From: a candidate division WOR-3 bacterium
GTDB taxonomy: Bacteria > SDB-A
Length of the DNA: 64,000 nucleotides
Direction: 5' to 3'
Assembly (NCBI GenBank): GCA_016926475.1
Contig: JAFGON010000040.1
Span: 1 to 64,000 of the forward strand
Below the pieces are notes generated by a model. That model was given only the letters and a program-made list of their open reading frames with translations, ran no database searches and was not told where the DNA came from. The position numbers and the translations under genes are program-made. The first letter of the stretch is position 1; the number at the start of each line of letters is the position of its first letter. This document shows, one piece after another, positions 17,721-27,335 of the stretch.

Positions 17721-18406
17721 TGACGCATAAGGCTCTTGTCGTAGATTTAAGCTTTGATCAGGATTTTTACGATATGTTCAAAAAAGAACTCGAAGGTTTT
17801 GTGCAACCCGTATACGTCAACGGTTTTGAGATGAAATATCCTTCTTCAGATAAATTCTCGCTCATCGTCTTTTCCGGTTCCCAGCACTCTATCGAAAACG
17901 ATTTCAAATGGCTCGATTACGCTATGGAATACTATCTTAAATGCTTTGAAAATTCCGTGCCGGTACTCGGTATCTGTTTCGGGCATCAACTCATCTCCAG
18001 AGCGCACGCCGGAAAAGACGCCGTAGGCAAGGTTAAAGTCCCTGAAATGGGATTTGTTGAAATTTCACAATCCAGAGATTGCAAAGTGTTCGAAGGTCTT
18101 GAAAATCCTTTTAGAGCCATAGGAGCTCATTATGACGAGGTAAAAACTCTGCCAAAAGGGTTTAGGATTATAGCCGAAAACCAAAACTGTCATGTTCAGG
18201 CCATGATAAACGAGTCCAAATGTGTACTGGGACTTCAGTTTCACCCCGAGATTGACGGAAAGACAGCAAAAAAATTGTTCGAGAAAGAAGTTGATAAAAT
18301 GAGAACTTACGGCGTCGATCTCAATAAAATAATCGCCGATACGCCTGACGGCAGATTCGGAGCAGAAAGAATTTTCGAAAATTTCCTTCAATATTTTGTA
18401 ATGTGA
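17720..18406 (+). CDS. Class I glutamine amidotransferase-like protein
   Basis: Stand-alone class I glutamine amidotransferase of 228 residues. The nucleophile loop GICFGHQL (Cys near 92) and the C-terminal QFHPEID (His and Glu) complete the Cys-His-Glu triad. Such free-standing members include GMP-synthase-like amidotransferases and gamma-glutamyl hydrolases of the PuuD/GuaA-like kind; the acceptor cannot be told. Its start overlaps the previous stop by one base, and the next gene follows closely, so it is translationally coupled within the run. No signal peptide is present, so it acts in the cytoplasm. Confidence 0.88.
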   Translation: MTHKALVVDLSFDQDFYDMFKKELEGFVQPVYVNGFEMKYPSSDKFSLIVFSGSQHSIENDFKWLDYAMEYYLKCFENSVPVLGICFGHQLISRAHAGKDAVGKVKVPEMGFVEISQSRDCKVFEGLENPFRAIGAHYDEVKTLPKGFRIIAENQNCHVQAMINESKCVLGLQFHPEIDGKTAKKLFEKEVDKMRTYGVDLNKIIADTPDGRFGAERIFENFLQYFVM

Positions 18407-18414
18407 GGTCTATT

Positions 18415-18909
18415 ATGAAATCAATAGTGGTATTCTACTCGCTCGAAGGAAACACCGAATTCCTCGCGGCGGAAATAGCTAAAAAAACAGGTTCCGATAT
18501 CCTGAGATTGATACAGAAAAGGGATTACAACCCCAGGGGAGCCCAGAAATACATCCGGGGAGGGAAAGCTGTCATGATGAAGGAGAAGCCGGAGCTCGAA
18601 CCTTATTCTTTTCGTCAGGAAGATTACGGTTTGTTGTTTTTGGGAACGCCGGTATGGGCGGGTTCTTTTGCTCCAGCTCTCAGAACATTTTTAAAACAAA
18701 ACGTTTTCAACGATAAAATGTTCGCTCTTTTCTGCTGTCACGGCGGGGGAAAGAGAAAAGTTTTTGAAAACCTGGAGAAGATGCTCGAAGGCAACAAAGT
18801 TATCGGTAAAATTGATTTTTTGGAACCTTTGAAAAAAGACAGAGAATTATCAATTCAAAAAGCTGTTGATTGGGCGCAAGAAATGTCCTTGAAAGCGGGT
18901 GGGAATTGA
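18415..18909 (+). CDS. Flavodoxin-family protein
   Basis: FMN-binding flavodoxin fold of 164 residues. The phosphate-binding loop YSLEGNTEFLA near residue 9, the GTPVWAGSFAPALRTF segment near 80 and the later FCCHGGG segment match flavodoxin_4-type proteins, which act as one- or two-electron carriers. The ATG at 18415 is preferred; an in-frame GTG at 18403 would overlap the amidotransferase gene. It lies between that gene and the secreted caspase-like gene. An electron-donor role for the two radical SAM enzymes 7.5 kb downstream is possible but not shown. Confidence 0.88.
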   Translation: MKSIVVFYSLEGNTEFLAAEIAKKTGSDILRLIQKRDYNPRGAQKYIRGGKAVMMKEKPELEPYSFRQEDYGLLFLGTPVWAGSFAPALRTFLKQNVFNDKMFALFCCHGGGKRKVFENLEKMLEGNKVIGKIDFLEPLKKDRELSIQKAVDWAQEMSLKAGGN

Positions 18910-18911
18910 AA

Positions 18912-19826
18912 ATGTTTATTTTTCAAATTTTTGCCGTTTTGCCCATGGTTTTGTCAGGAGCCGATTTCTCCGGACGCTGGCAGACGACATACGGCGTCAT
19001 GATCTTGGAACAGGAAGGGCAAAAGGTGACTGGCGGTTATTTCTTCAACGGATACTGCCCCATAGAAGGAGAGGTGAATTCCTGGGGCAGGCTCGTTTTC
19101 AGGTACAACGAGCCGACAACATCCGGCGAAGGCTGGTTTGAGCTCTCTTCGGACGGGGATTCTTTTACCGGAAAGTGGAGAGAAGATGGAAAATCTCTTT
19201 GGTATGATTGGAATGGCTGCAGAAACGGGCTGTCTCTCGACACTTCGAAGATCTGGCTCGTAGTCCTCGAGGCTGAATGGCAGGAAACTCTCGACGAAAA
19301 CGACTATTCTTTCGGCGAGATGCTCGAGGCTTTTTTCTCCCGCCTTCCAGACATCGAAGTCAGGCAGAGGTATGTCCACGATAAAGACGACCTGAGAAAT
19401 TTCTGCGCTGAAACAGCTGGTCTTGACGGAAGAGTCTGCCTTTTGTTCGCGACGCATGGCGAGAAAGACGGCCTCGTCCTCAGGGATGGAATAGCGGGAG
19501 CGGAGGATATAGTGAGAGTTTTGGAACCTTGCGGCAATTTAGTTCTCGTCCATTTCAGCTCTTGCAACATAATGTCGGGTGAAGCGCCGGACAGAATAAT
19601 AAATTCCCGTGACGACTGGCCCGAAGGTTTTGTCGTATCGGGCTACCTCAACCCAGTGGATTGGGCAGGCAGCGCCGTTTTCGAATTTTTCTACCTGAAT
19701 TTGATTTTTGAGCAGGGCCTGACGCCGAGGGAAGCCGCAAAGACCGCCGAGTATCTCTTCAGATTTTCCGGTGAAGAAACCATAGACGGAATCGACGGAC
19801 TGGGTTTTGAGTGGAAAGAGCCCTGA
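18912..19826 (+). CDS. Secreted protein with caspase-like (clan CD) C-terminal domain
   Basis: Exported protein of 304 residues. A signal peptide (MFIFQIFAVLPMVLSGA) is followed by a beta-rich domain of about 90 residues (DFSGRWQTTYGVMILEQEG) typical of small lipocalin-like modules. The second half has an HG motif at the end of a strand (LLFATHGEKDG) and a Cys at the end of another (LVHFSSCNIM), the His-Cys arrangement of caspase-fold peptidases and CHAT domains. The C-terminal PREAAKTAEYLF helix is also common in CHAT-like domains. Peptidase activity is an inference. The stop overlaps the addA start. Confidence 0.65.
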   Translation: MFIFQIFAVLPMVLSGADFSGRWQTTYGVMILEQEGQKVTGGYFFNGYCPIEGEVNSWGRLVFRYNEPTTSGEGWFELSSDGDSFTGKWREDGKSLWYDWNGCRNGLSLDTSKIWLVVLEAEWQETLDENDYSFGEMLEAFFSRLPDIEVRQRYVHDKDDLRNFCAETAGLDGRVCLLFATHGEKDGLVLRDGIAGAEDIVRVLEPCGNLVLVHFSSCNIMSGEAPDRIINSRDDWPEGFVVSGYLNPVDWAGSAVFEFFYLNLIFEQGLTPREAAKTAEYLFRFSGEETIDGIDGLGFEWKEP

Positions 19827-22800
19827 TGGGGCACAATATCAACCTGAAGATTTACGAAGCTTCCGCGGGTTCCGGAAAGACGACGAAATTAGCCTCTGAA
19901 TACATCACGCAGTTGTTCAAATCATTCAAGCCTTTGTTCAGAGACAACAGCCCTGATAAGACCTACACCGACAAAAACCTCGAAGAGTTCAGAAAAACCC
20001 TGAGTTCAATATTGGCGGTGACTTTCACGAATTTGGCTTCCGAGCAGATGGGGGAGAGAATTCTCGACTATCTCTATAAATTCCGCGAAATTGAAAACTA
20101 CAAAACCGATGTAGTAGAAAAGGTTTTTCGGGAAGTCTCGGATAAATCCGGGGTAAGACCTGAAGACATAAAAAAATGGTCCTCATTTTTTCTCGATTTC
20201 ATAATTACCTGTTATTCGGATTTCAAAGCGACCACAATAGATTCTTTCTCCGCCACACTTGTTAAAGTCCTCTCGCCCGAGATAGATGGAATCACTCCAG
20301 ATTTTAAAATCAGAGAGAGCTTTGGAGAAAACTTAAAAGAGTTGATTCGCCGTTTTCTTGAAGACAAAGTCCGGGAAGACTGGCCAGAAGTCGAATTATC
20401 CCTGATAAACCTTTCCGAGATAGAGAGCAAGAACAATTATAACTACGACAATTTGCTGACGGATAAAATCTACCAAATATTTGAAAAATTCAAAGACTTA
20501 AAAAAAATTGATGTCACAGAGTTGAACAAAGATTTGGATATGTTTTCAGAAGAAATCCAGAAAACTTCAGAACCACTTTTTGGATTCATTGAAAAGAACT
20601 CTGGCGGAATTAATAAGAAAAAAATCAGCGAAAATATTCTTGAAAAATTGGGAGAACTCGGAAAAGCTAAAAAAAGAGAATTAAAATCAAAAGTACCTTT
20701 TTTTGCAGAAAAGACCATTTGCCGTGACAATTCACAGGATTTATTAAACACCGGTTATAAAAATTTAGACTCTGAGTTTGAAGAATATTTAAAAGCTTTC
20801 AGATTTGCGGTTGGAAAGTTCGTCTTCTGCTTAAACAAACTCAAAATAGCCCATTTTGCCAATTTAACTGTAGAGTTTTCGGAGGTTTTTGACAGCAGAA
20901 AAAAAGACGTTGTGTATCTCTATGAAATATCGAATATTTTAAAAGAGAAACTGAACGTCGAATCGATGCCGTATTTATACTTAAAACTTTCCGAAAAATA
21001 TTTGCGCTTTCTCATCGACGAATTTCAGGACACGAGTTCAAGACAACTGGATGTTCTCGTTCCCATAGCTTCAAACGCTATTCTATCCGAGAAGGACCAG
21101 AGCTCACTTTTCATAGTCGGAGACCAGAAGCAGGCCATATATTTCTGGCGCGGCGTCCAAATGGGGATGATGGACGAAGACAAAATTGTAAACGATTTTG
21201 AGCTAAAAGACGCCTTGGGCAAAAACAGGGGAAGTATAAAGAACAGCCTCGAATGCAATTTCCGCAGCGATAGAACGCTGGTCGAATTTTTCAACGATTT
21301 TTGGAAAAAGGAAAACATGGAAGGTTTGGACTCATACGCTTTGGAAAAAACTTTCGAAAAAAGCTTTGCGGATGTCAATCAAAAACCCGCGCGTCGAGAC
21401 ATGGTAAGCGGGTATGTAGAGATAAAAAAAATTGACGCACCAGACAAGGAGACGATATTCGAGGAAATTTTTATGACGGTGGAAAAGATAAAGGCGAAAG
21501 GATGGCGAGACGGAGACATAGCGATTCTTTTGAGAAACAAGAGCTATATAAAGGATTTGTTTGATTTTTTGACGAAAAAAGGGCTTGAATGCATAACAGA
21601 CGAATCAACGTATCTTTTGAGTTCACCTCTCGTGGCGGAGATTATTTCCTTTATGAAATTTTTGGATTTTCCGCCGGACGACCTCAGTTTTATTGAATTT
21701 GCCCGTAGCAACCTGCTGAAAAAAGCCGCTGAATCTGTGAACCTTGATTACAAATATGAAGATTCCGTATATTTTAAAGCCGAGGGAAGTTTCTACACGA
21801 TTTTCAGGGAGAAATATTTCCAGGTCTGGAAAATATTCGTCGAGCCCTTTTTCAATTCTGTGGGGTTCATGACAGCCTATGACGTTTATGAAGACATCAT
21901 CTATAAGTTCAAGGTAGAGGAAAACTTTCCCGGAAGCTCTTTTTTTACAATTAAATTGGGGGAGATCCTACACGACCTTGAAGTGTCAAACAAAACTTCG
22001 ATATCTTCTTTTTTGTCTTTTATCTATGAAAACGGAGATAGCGAAGCCGACTTTAAAATCGACATTCCGAAAGATGAGGACAAAATTAAAATATCGACTA
22101 TACACAGTTCCAAAGGGCTGGAATTCGAAAATGTAATTCTGGATGTCTCTGAAAAGCTGGTCAAAAGATTTGATGCAATCTACTCAACTGGAGGGCATCT
22201 TATTAAAATTCCCAAGGAAGAAGCCAAAGTAGATGTTTGTATGTTCAAAACTTACATTGAAGAGACTCGAAAAGGCAATACAGGCGAATTGAATTTGCTG
22301 TATGTGGCTATGACGAGAGCCAAACACGGATTGTTCATGATCGGCGATAAAACAACAAAAAATGCCGAAAAAAAAATACCCGGAAAATTGATGAAATTTC
22401 AAGATATTGTATTTGCTAACAGATCAATCAAATTCGAAAATGACGTCTACTCATCCGGAGAGATGAGCTTCAAAATTGAAAAGGATGAGAACAAAGAAAG
22501 CGTGGAGCTGACAAACGTGCCAAAGAGAAAAAGTGTAAACGAAATCAAGGACGCCTACCTTGTCTATGAATCAGGCAAAGCTAAGAGCGCCAGCCAGAAA
22601 AGAGGAGATGCTATCCACAACGCGCTTTCTCTTCTGGGGGTGTACAAAGATAAAAACGATTTTAAAAACGCCCTTTCGGAGGCTCTCGATTTGAATCTCC
22701 TGTCTGAAGAGGAGAGAAGACTCTTAGAAGATTTTTTTCTCGAAGAGAGTGTTGTAAAGTATTACGTCGGAGATTTTCCGGCTTTGAACGAAGCAGAATT

Positions 22801-23020
22801 CATTTCGGGTAGCGGCGATATAATGAGGCCCGACAGGATAGCCAAGATGAGGGATTGTGTTTGGATAATAGACTACAAGACGGGAAAAGAGTACGAGTCA
22901 GAACACAGAAAACAGCTTGAGAAATACCGCGAAAACCTGAAAAAAGTTTACGCCGGATTAGAAATCAAGGCATGCCTTTTATACCTCGATAAAAAAGAAA
23001 TGGTCTATGTCGAAAGTTGA
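19826..23020 (+). CDS. addA: AddA-like UvrD-type helicase-nuclease
   Basis: Helicase-nuclease subunit of 1064 residues that would process double-strand DNA ends for RecA-dependent repair. Superfamily 1 motifs are clear: Walker A ASAGSGKTT near residue 11, the Ia region VTFTNLA, motif II DEFQDTS, motif III QAIYFWRG, motif V TIHSSKGLEFENV and motif VI LLYVAMTRAK. The C-terminus carries a RecB-like PD-(D/E)XK nuclease (RPDRIAKM ... WIIDYKTGKEY). The ATG at 19826 overlaps the upstream TGA, and a GTG at 19811 is less likely. The gene overlaps addB by 14 bases, the usual AddAB coupling. Confidence 0.93.
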   Translation: MGHNINLKIYEASAGSGKTTKLASEYITQLFKSFKPLFRDNSPDKTYTDKNLEEFRKTLSSILAVTFTNLASEQMGERILDYLYKFREIENYKTDVVEKVFREVSDKSGVRPEDIKKWSSFFLDFIITCYSDFKATTIDSFSATLVKVLSPEIDGITPDFKIRESFGENLKELIRRFLEDKVREDWPEVELSLINLSEIESKNNYNYDNLLTDKIYQIFEKFKDLKKIDVTELNKDLDMFSEEIQKTSEPLFGFIEKNSGGINKKKISENILEKLGELGKAKKRELKSKVPFFAEKTICRDNSQDLLNTGYKNLDSEFEEYLKAFRFAVGKFVFCLNKLKIAHFANLTVEFSEVFDSRKKDVVYLYEISNILKEKLNVESMPYLYLKLSEKYLRFLIDEFQDTSSRQLDVLVPIASNAILSEKDQSSLFIVGDQKQAIYFWRGVQMGMMDEDKIVNDFELKDALGKNRGSIKNSLECNFRSDRTLVEFFNDFWKKENMEGLDSYALEKTFEKSFADVNQKPARRDMVSGYVEIKKIDAPDKETIFEEIFMTVEKIKAKGWRDGDIAILLRNKSYIKDLFDFLTKKGLECITDESTYLLSSPLVAEIISFMKFLDFPPDDLSFIEFARSNLLKKAAESVNLDYKYEDSVYFKAEGSFYTIFREKYFQVWKIFVEPFFNSVGFMTAYDVYEDIIYKFKVEENFPGSSFFTIKLGEILHDLEVSNKTSISSFLSFIYENGDSEADFKIDIPKDEDKIKISTIHSSKGLEFENVILDVSEKLVKRFDAIYSTGGHLIKIPKEEAKVDVCMFKTYIEETRKGNTGELNLLYVAMTRAKHGLFMIGDKTTKNAEKKIPGKLMKFQDIVFANRSIKFENDVYSSGEMSFKIEKDENKESVELTNVPKRKSVNEIKDAYLVYESGKAKSASQKRGDAIHNALSLLGVYKDKNDFKNALSEALDLNLLSEEERRLLEDFFLEESVVKYYVGDFPALNEAEFISGSGDIMRPDRIAKMRDCVWIIDYKTGKEYESEHRKQLEKYRENLKKVYAGLEIKACLLYLDKKEMVYVES

Positions 23021-25886
23021 AATTATCGATTTCGGAAAGAGTTTAATCGATCGAACGGCGGAAATCGCAATCGAAAACGATTTAAAAAATATTTTCATTT
23101 TGTATCCGTCAAAGAGGTTTGAAGTCTTTCTAAAAGAAGAGTTCAAAAAAAGGTTGAAAACCGTCCGTTTTCTGCCGAGGATGGACACGATAGACGAATT
23201 TGTGATGAGGCTCTACCAAATGAACCAGCCGGGCTTCAAAATCGCCTCTGAAATCGAAACTTCTTTTGTGCTATGGAAAACGCTCAAAGAAATTTCGCCG
23301 GATGGAATGTATTTGGGGAAAAAAGAGATTTCGAATTTCGTATCCTTTTATCCATGGGCTTTGAAACTGAAAAAATCTGTCGAGCAGATCCTCGTGGAGT
23401 CGGAAAATTTACCTGATCAAAACGCCGTCTATGAAAAATTCGTAGAGATGGGCGAATATTTCAGGGAATACAGGGATTTTATAGCGAATTTGCCCCTTGT
23501 TGTAAACGCTTACGTCCAAGCGCACAACGAAATGAAGCTGTTCACGAGGGGTGTAGCTTACAGGGGTTTAACCGGAGAGAAGTGTCTTGATGTCTTGAAA
23601 GCTTGGGATTTGAAAAGTTTCGTGTTTTCAGGCTTCAACGCCTTGAATTTCGCTGAAAAACTCCTTGTAGAAAACATTTTAAAAAATTTTGAGAATTCGA
23701 TTTTTCTCGTCAGATATCAAAAACCGGATAAAACCGAGTCCCTATCTCCCTTCAGGACAATTTCCGAGACAGTCCGGAGTTTGAAGGGGGGGTTTAGAGC
23801 CGATGTCGGAAAGTCAGAGGTTTTCAGATATTCTGACATAGTGGATAAAACCGAGGTCTATTCTTCTTCTAACGTGGAGCACGAGATGATTCTCATGCAT
23901 GACGTCCTTTTGGATTATCTCCAGACTAACAAGAGTTCACGTAGGATAGGCGTTTTGCTTCCGGAACCTTCTTCTCTTATACCTTTTGTCGAAAACGTAT
24001 TGACCCGCGTCGACCCTGAAAACGCGGACATGAAATTCAACATAACACTCGATTATCCTTTCCAGAGGACTCCGCTATTCCAGCTCCTGGACTCAATTCT
24101 TTTAATATCACAAAGTGTCGAAAATGGATTTATACCGACATCTTTATACCTCGAGATGATAAGGCATCCTTATATAAAATTAGCCCAAAAATCAGAAAAC
24201 ACTGATTCTCAAAGGATACAGATACACAGGTTTGAGAGCCATGTGATAGACCTGAACGTCCTGGAACTCGAGCTTGGAGAAGACGGTGATTTTTTGAACA
24301 TTAAAAATTTCAGCCAGAACTACGAGTATCTCAGGGGCATAAACCGCAGGTTTCTTCCGGGAAAAAACGAGAGTGTTTCCGATCTTTGCAGGCGTTTGTT
24401 GGATTGCCTACTCTTCATAAACCAGAGCCGCAATTCATACCTGTTCTTCAGAGATTTTTTGAATTCAGCCCAAATAATTCTCGACGAGGTCTTGGAATTC
24501 ATTGAAAAACAACCCGATTTAGCGCATTTCAAAGATCCGCATAAAAACGCCGATTTCATTAGATATCAGCTCTTGAACATACCCGTTCAATTCACAGGCA
24601 CTCCGCTTGAGGGCATCCAGGTAATGGGGGCTCTGGAGTTCAGGAACCTCGATTTCGACGCCGTCTTTATTGCTGACTGCGTCGAAGGAATCATGCCTGA
24701 CTCTTCGAAATACGACCCGGTACTACCCGGAGATATCAAAGAGATTTTCAAGCTTAGGTCGTATGGTGAATGGGAGAGCATATACGCTTCGAATTTGTTT
24801 TCAATTCTGCTTTCCAGTAAAACGGTGAAAATTTTTTACCCTGAGAAAATGAGGGAGCAGAGAACAAAAAGGAGCAGGTTTATAGAGAAAATTTGTTTCA
24901 GCGACAAAAGGAGAGCGAAGCCAATCGTGAAAAAGATGAACTTTTCGATATCGAAAACCGAAAAGATTCTTGAGGTCGAAAAGACAAAAGAAATCAAAGA
25001 AAAAATACTCCAAAGAGGGTTTTCTCCAAGCGCGTTTGAAGACTATATATCCTGCCCGATAAAATTTTATTTCAAGAGAATCCTGAATCTTGAAGAGAGG
25101 CAGACGCTGGAAGAAGAACCCGACGCCGCTGGAATAGGGACGATTGTCCACGAATCCTTAAGGGAATTCTACCAAGAAAGAAAAAACGTCAAAACACCGG
25201 AAGACATAACCGAGATACTGAAAAAAAACTTTATGGAACAAAACATTGAAGTTGAAAGCGGGTTGGGAAAAATAAAATTCTGGGGAGTTGATAGAAACCT
25301 GAAAAAATTTTTAAGCTGGGACATGGAGAATCAGAACAGAGAAGAAATTGAAATTTTACAACTTGAAAAAGAGATAAAAGCGGATTTTGAATTTGAAGAG
25401 CAGACGGTTTCATTCAAGGGAAAAGTCGACCGAGTTGAAAAGGTAAAAGACGAATTGTTTATCTGCGACTACAAGACGAAAGAGAAAATTGTAAAATTGT
25501 TCCTCAAAAATTATTTGGAATTTGATGTCCCCCGACTAAAAGAGATCACAGACCCTTGTCAATACAGAAAACATTTCAGAAATTTGTCCAATATGTGTAA
25601 ATGTCATCAGGTAATGATTTATATCGAGATGTGGTCAAAGAATGAAAGTGAGCAAAAGGGAGAGCTAAACGGCAAATACTATTTTCTGAAAGAAAAAGAC
25701 AAGGATGTCCAGAAAATTGTCTTGGAGAAAAGTAAAATTGAGTATCGTGAAAAATATTTGGAGATATTCAAAAGCTTCATGGATGATTTGCTTTTTGGCG
25801 ACAAGTTTATAACGGTTCCCCATAAAGATGTTTGCATGTATTGCCCGTTTGAAAATCTCTGTCAAGTCGAAATAAGTCAAAATTAG
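23007..25886 (+). CDS. addB: AddB-like helicase-exonuclease subunit with Fe-S nuclease domain
   Basis: Partner of AddA, 959 residues. The N-terminal half is a divergent, inactivated helicase fold (IFILYPSKRFEVFL), as in AddB/RexB. The C-terminal third is a PD-(D/E)XK nuclease with the sequence SPSAFEDYISCPIKFYF, GTIVHESLREFY, GKVDRVE, FICDYKT, and the Fe-S cysteines of SCP and CMYCPFENLC that bracket the nuclease. The pair is complete and would replace RecBCD. It ends only 36 bases before the RiPP locus with no terminator between, so the two may share a transcript. Confidence 0.9.
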   Translation: MSKVEIIDFGKSLIDRTAEIAIENDLKNIFILYPSKRFEVFLKEEFKKRLKTVRFLPRMDTIDEFVMRLYQMNQPGFKIASEIETSFVLWKTLKEISPDGMYLGKKEISNFVSFYPWALKLKKSVEQILVESENLPDQNAVYEKFVEMGEYFREYRDFIANLPLVVNAYVQAHNEMKLFTRGVAYRGLTGEKCLDVLKAWDLKSFVFSGFNALNFAEKLLVENILKNFENSIFLVRYQKPDKTESLSPFRTISETVRSLKGGFRADVGKSEVFRYSDIVDKTEVYSSSNVEHEMILMHDVLLDYLQTNKSSRRIGVLLPEPSSLIPFVENVLTRVDPENADMKFNITLDYPFQRTPLFQLLDSILLISQSVENGFIPTSLYLEMIRHPYIKLAQKSENTDSQRIQIHRFESHVIDLNVLELELGEDGDFLNIKNFSQNYEYLRGINRRFLPGKNESVSDLCRRLLDCLLFINQSRNSYLFFRDFLNSAQIILDEVLEFIEKQPDLAHFKDPHKNADFIRYQLLNIPVQFTGTPLEGIQVMGALEFRNLDFDAVFIADCVEGIMPDSSKYDPVLPGDIKEIFKLRSYGEWESIYASNLFSILLSSKTVKIFYPEKMREQRTKRSRFIEKICFSDKRRAKPIVKKMNFSISKTEKILEVEKTKEIKEKILQRGFSPSAFEDYISCPIKFYFKRILNLEERQTLEEEPDAAGIGTIVHESLREFYQERKNVKTPEDITEILKKNFMEQNIEVESGLGKIKFWGVDRNLKKFLSWDMENQNREEIEILQLEKEIKADFEFEEQTVSFKGKVDRVEKVKDELFICDYKTKEKIVKLFLKNYLEFDVPRLKEITDPCQYRKHFRNLSNMCKCHQVMIYIEMWSKNESEQKGELNGKYYFLKEKDKDVQKIVLEKSKIEYREKYLEIFKSFMDDLLFGDKFITVPHKDVCMYCPFENLCQVEISQN

Positions 25887-25922
25887 GTTTAAAAAAACAA
25901 CCACAACTTGTAAAATGCTAAA

Positions 25923-27335
25923 ATGTCTTCAGAATATTACGTTTCCAATAAGTCTATTTCGGTCAGGCTTTTAGGCGAAAGCGACGCCCAGCTTTTTCAG
26001 CCTGACACAGGCTCTAAAATATATCTCAATCAGACCGGGCTTTTCATTTGGAAGTTACTCGACGGCGGTAATTCAAGGGTTGAAATTGTCAACGCTGTTC
26101 AGAATGAATTTGACGCTCCCGACAGCAAGGAACTCGACTCCGATATAGGGCAATTTCTGAGCGGTCTCGAAGAAAAGGGGTATGCCCATTCACGGAATTT
26201 TCTTAGAAGAGAACCCAGAAGCACCTATTTCATTCATGAAAATGAAGCGCCCAGGTCAATTGACATATCTGTTACGAAAAATTGCAACCTGAACTGCAAG
26301 TATTGTTTTTATCGCGAAGAGATGAAAAATAGGGAAGACCTGCCCCTTTCGGAATGGGAGAAGTTTTTGGAGGAGCTTAAAAGCCTTGCGGTCGAAGAAG
26401 TCGTGCTGAGTGGTGGAGAGGTTTTTTGCAGAAAAGATCTCTGGGATTTCATCGATTTGATCGTGGAAAGCAACCTCAGGTATTCGTTTCTTTCAAACGG
26501 AACGTTGTTCGACGATTCTGTTCTCAGCGAGCTCGAGAAGGATGGGCGTAAAAAGAGGCTATCGAGCATACAAATCTCAATAGACGGTTCAAAGGCGGAA
26601 GTTCACGATATGTCGAGAGGGAAAGGAAGTTTTGAAAAGGCTGTAAGGGGTCTGAAAAACGCCATGGGTGCCGGATTAAACGTCACGGTGAGGTTGACGG
26701 TAAACAGACACAACCTCGGCGACCTCGAAGAAGCCGCGAAATTCCTGCTGGTCGATATCGGACTTCCATCTTTCAGCACCAACGACGCGATTCCTCTCGG
26801 GGCGGCGTGCTGGAACAAAGACACGATAACACTCGATCCTTTAATGCAGTTTGAGGCGATGAAAACCCTCGGAAAACTTCAAAAACAATATGACAACAGA
26901 ATCACGGCGATGGCAGGGCCTTTGGCGAAATGGCATCTTTACCGAAAGATGGAGAGGATGAAAAGGCAAGGCGAAAAACCAGAGCCCTGGATGGGATATT
27001 TGACGGGATGCGGATGTCCTTTCAGCAAATTGGCAGTTCACCACGACGGTGTATTTATTCCATGCAATATGCTCTCGAAAATTGAACTTGGCCAGATGAA
27101 CAAAGATTCTCTGAAAGATGTTTGGATCAACAGCCCTATTTTGAAGAGGATGAGGGAGAGGCGAAGAGTGCCTATGAAAGAAGTCCCGGGCTGTGAAAAC
27201 TGCGAGTACAATTTGTATTGCAACGGCAGCTGTCCAGCTTTGGCCGGAGTGACTGCTGAAAATTTTATCCTTCCAAACCTCTTCGACTGTTACAAGAAAT
27301 TCAAAGAAGATACAGGCCGGAATCTTGACGAATAA
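25923..27335 (+). CDS. PqqD-like domain fused to radical SAM/SPASM enzyme (RiPP maturase 1)
   Basis: Probable peptide-modifying radical SAM enzyme of 470 residues. Residues 1-90 are a PqqD-like peptide-recognition domain (GSKIYLNQTGLFIWKLLDGG). The radical SAM core carries C121-x3-C125-x2-C128 for the SAM-binding 4Fe-4S cluster and a GGE motif near 164. The C-terminal SPASM domain has C363, C365, C381, C424, C427, C433, C437 and C456, enough for two auxiliary clusters. Enzymes of this layout form thioether or C-C links in ribosomal peptides. It overlaps maturase 2 by 11 bases. The ATG lacks a clear Shine-Dalgarno. The likely substrates are the two Cys-rich peptides 2-5 kb downstream. Confidence 0.9.
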   Translation: MSSEYYVSNKSISVRLLGESDAQLFQPDTGSKIYLNQTGLFIWKLLDGGNSRVEIVNAVQNEFDAPDSKELDSDIGQFLSGLEEKGYAHSRNFLRREPRSTYFIHENEAPRSIDISVTKNCNLNCKYCFYREEMKNREDLPLSEWEKFLEELKSLAVEEVVLSGGEVFCRKDLWDFIDLIVESNLRYSFLSNGTLFDDSVLSELEKDGRKKRLSSIQISIDGSKAEVHDMSRGKGSFEKAVRGLKNAMGAGLNVTVRLTVNRHNLGDLEEAAKFLLVDIGLPSFSTNDAIPLGAACWNKDTITLDPLMQFEAMKTLGKLQKQYDNRITAMAGPLAKWHLYRKMERMKRQGEKPEPWMGYLTGCGCPFSKLAVHHDGVFIPCNMLSKIELGQMNKDSLKDVWINSPILKRMRERRRVPMKEVPGCENCEYNLYCNGSCPALAGVTAENFILPNLFDCYKKFKEDTGRNLDE

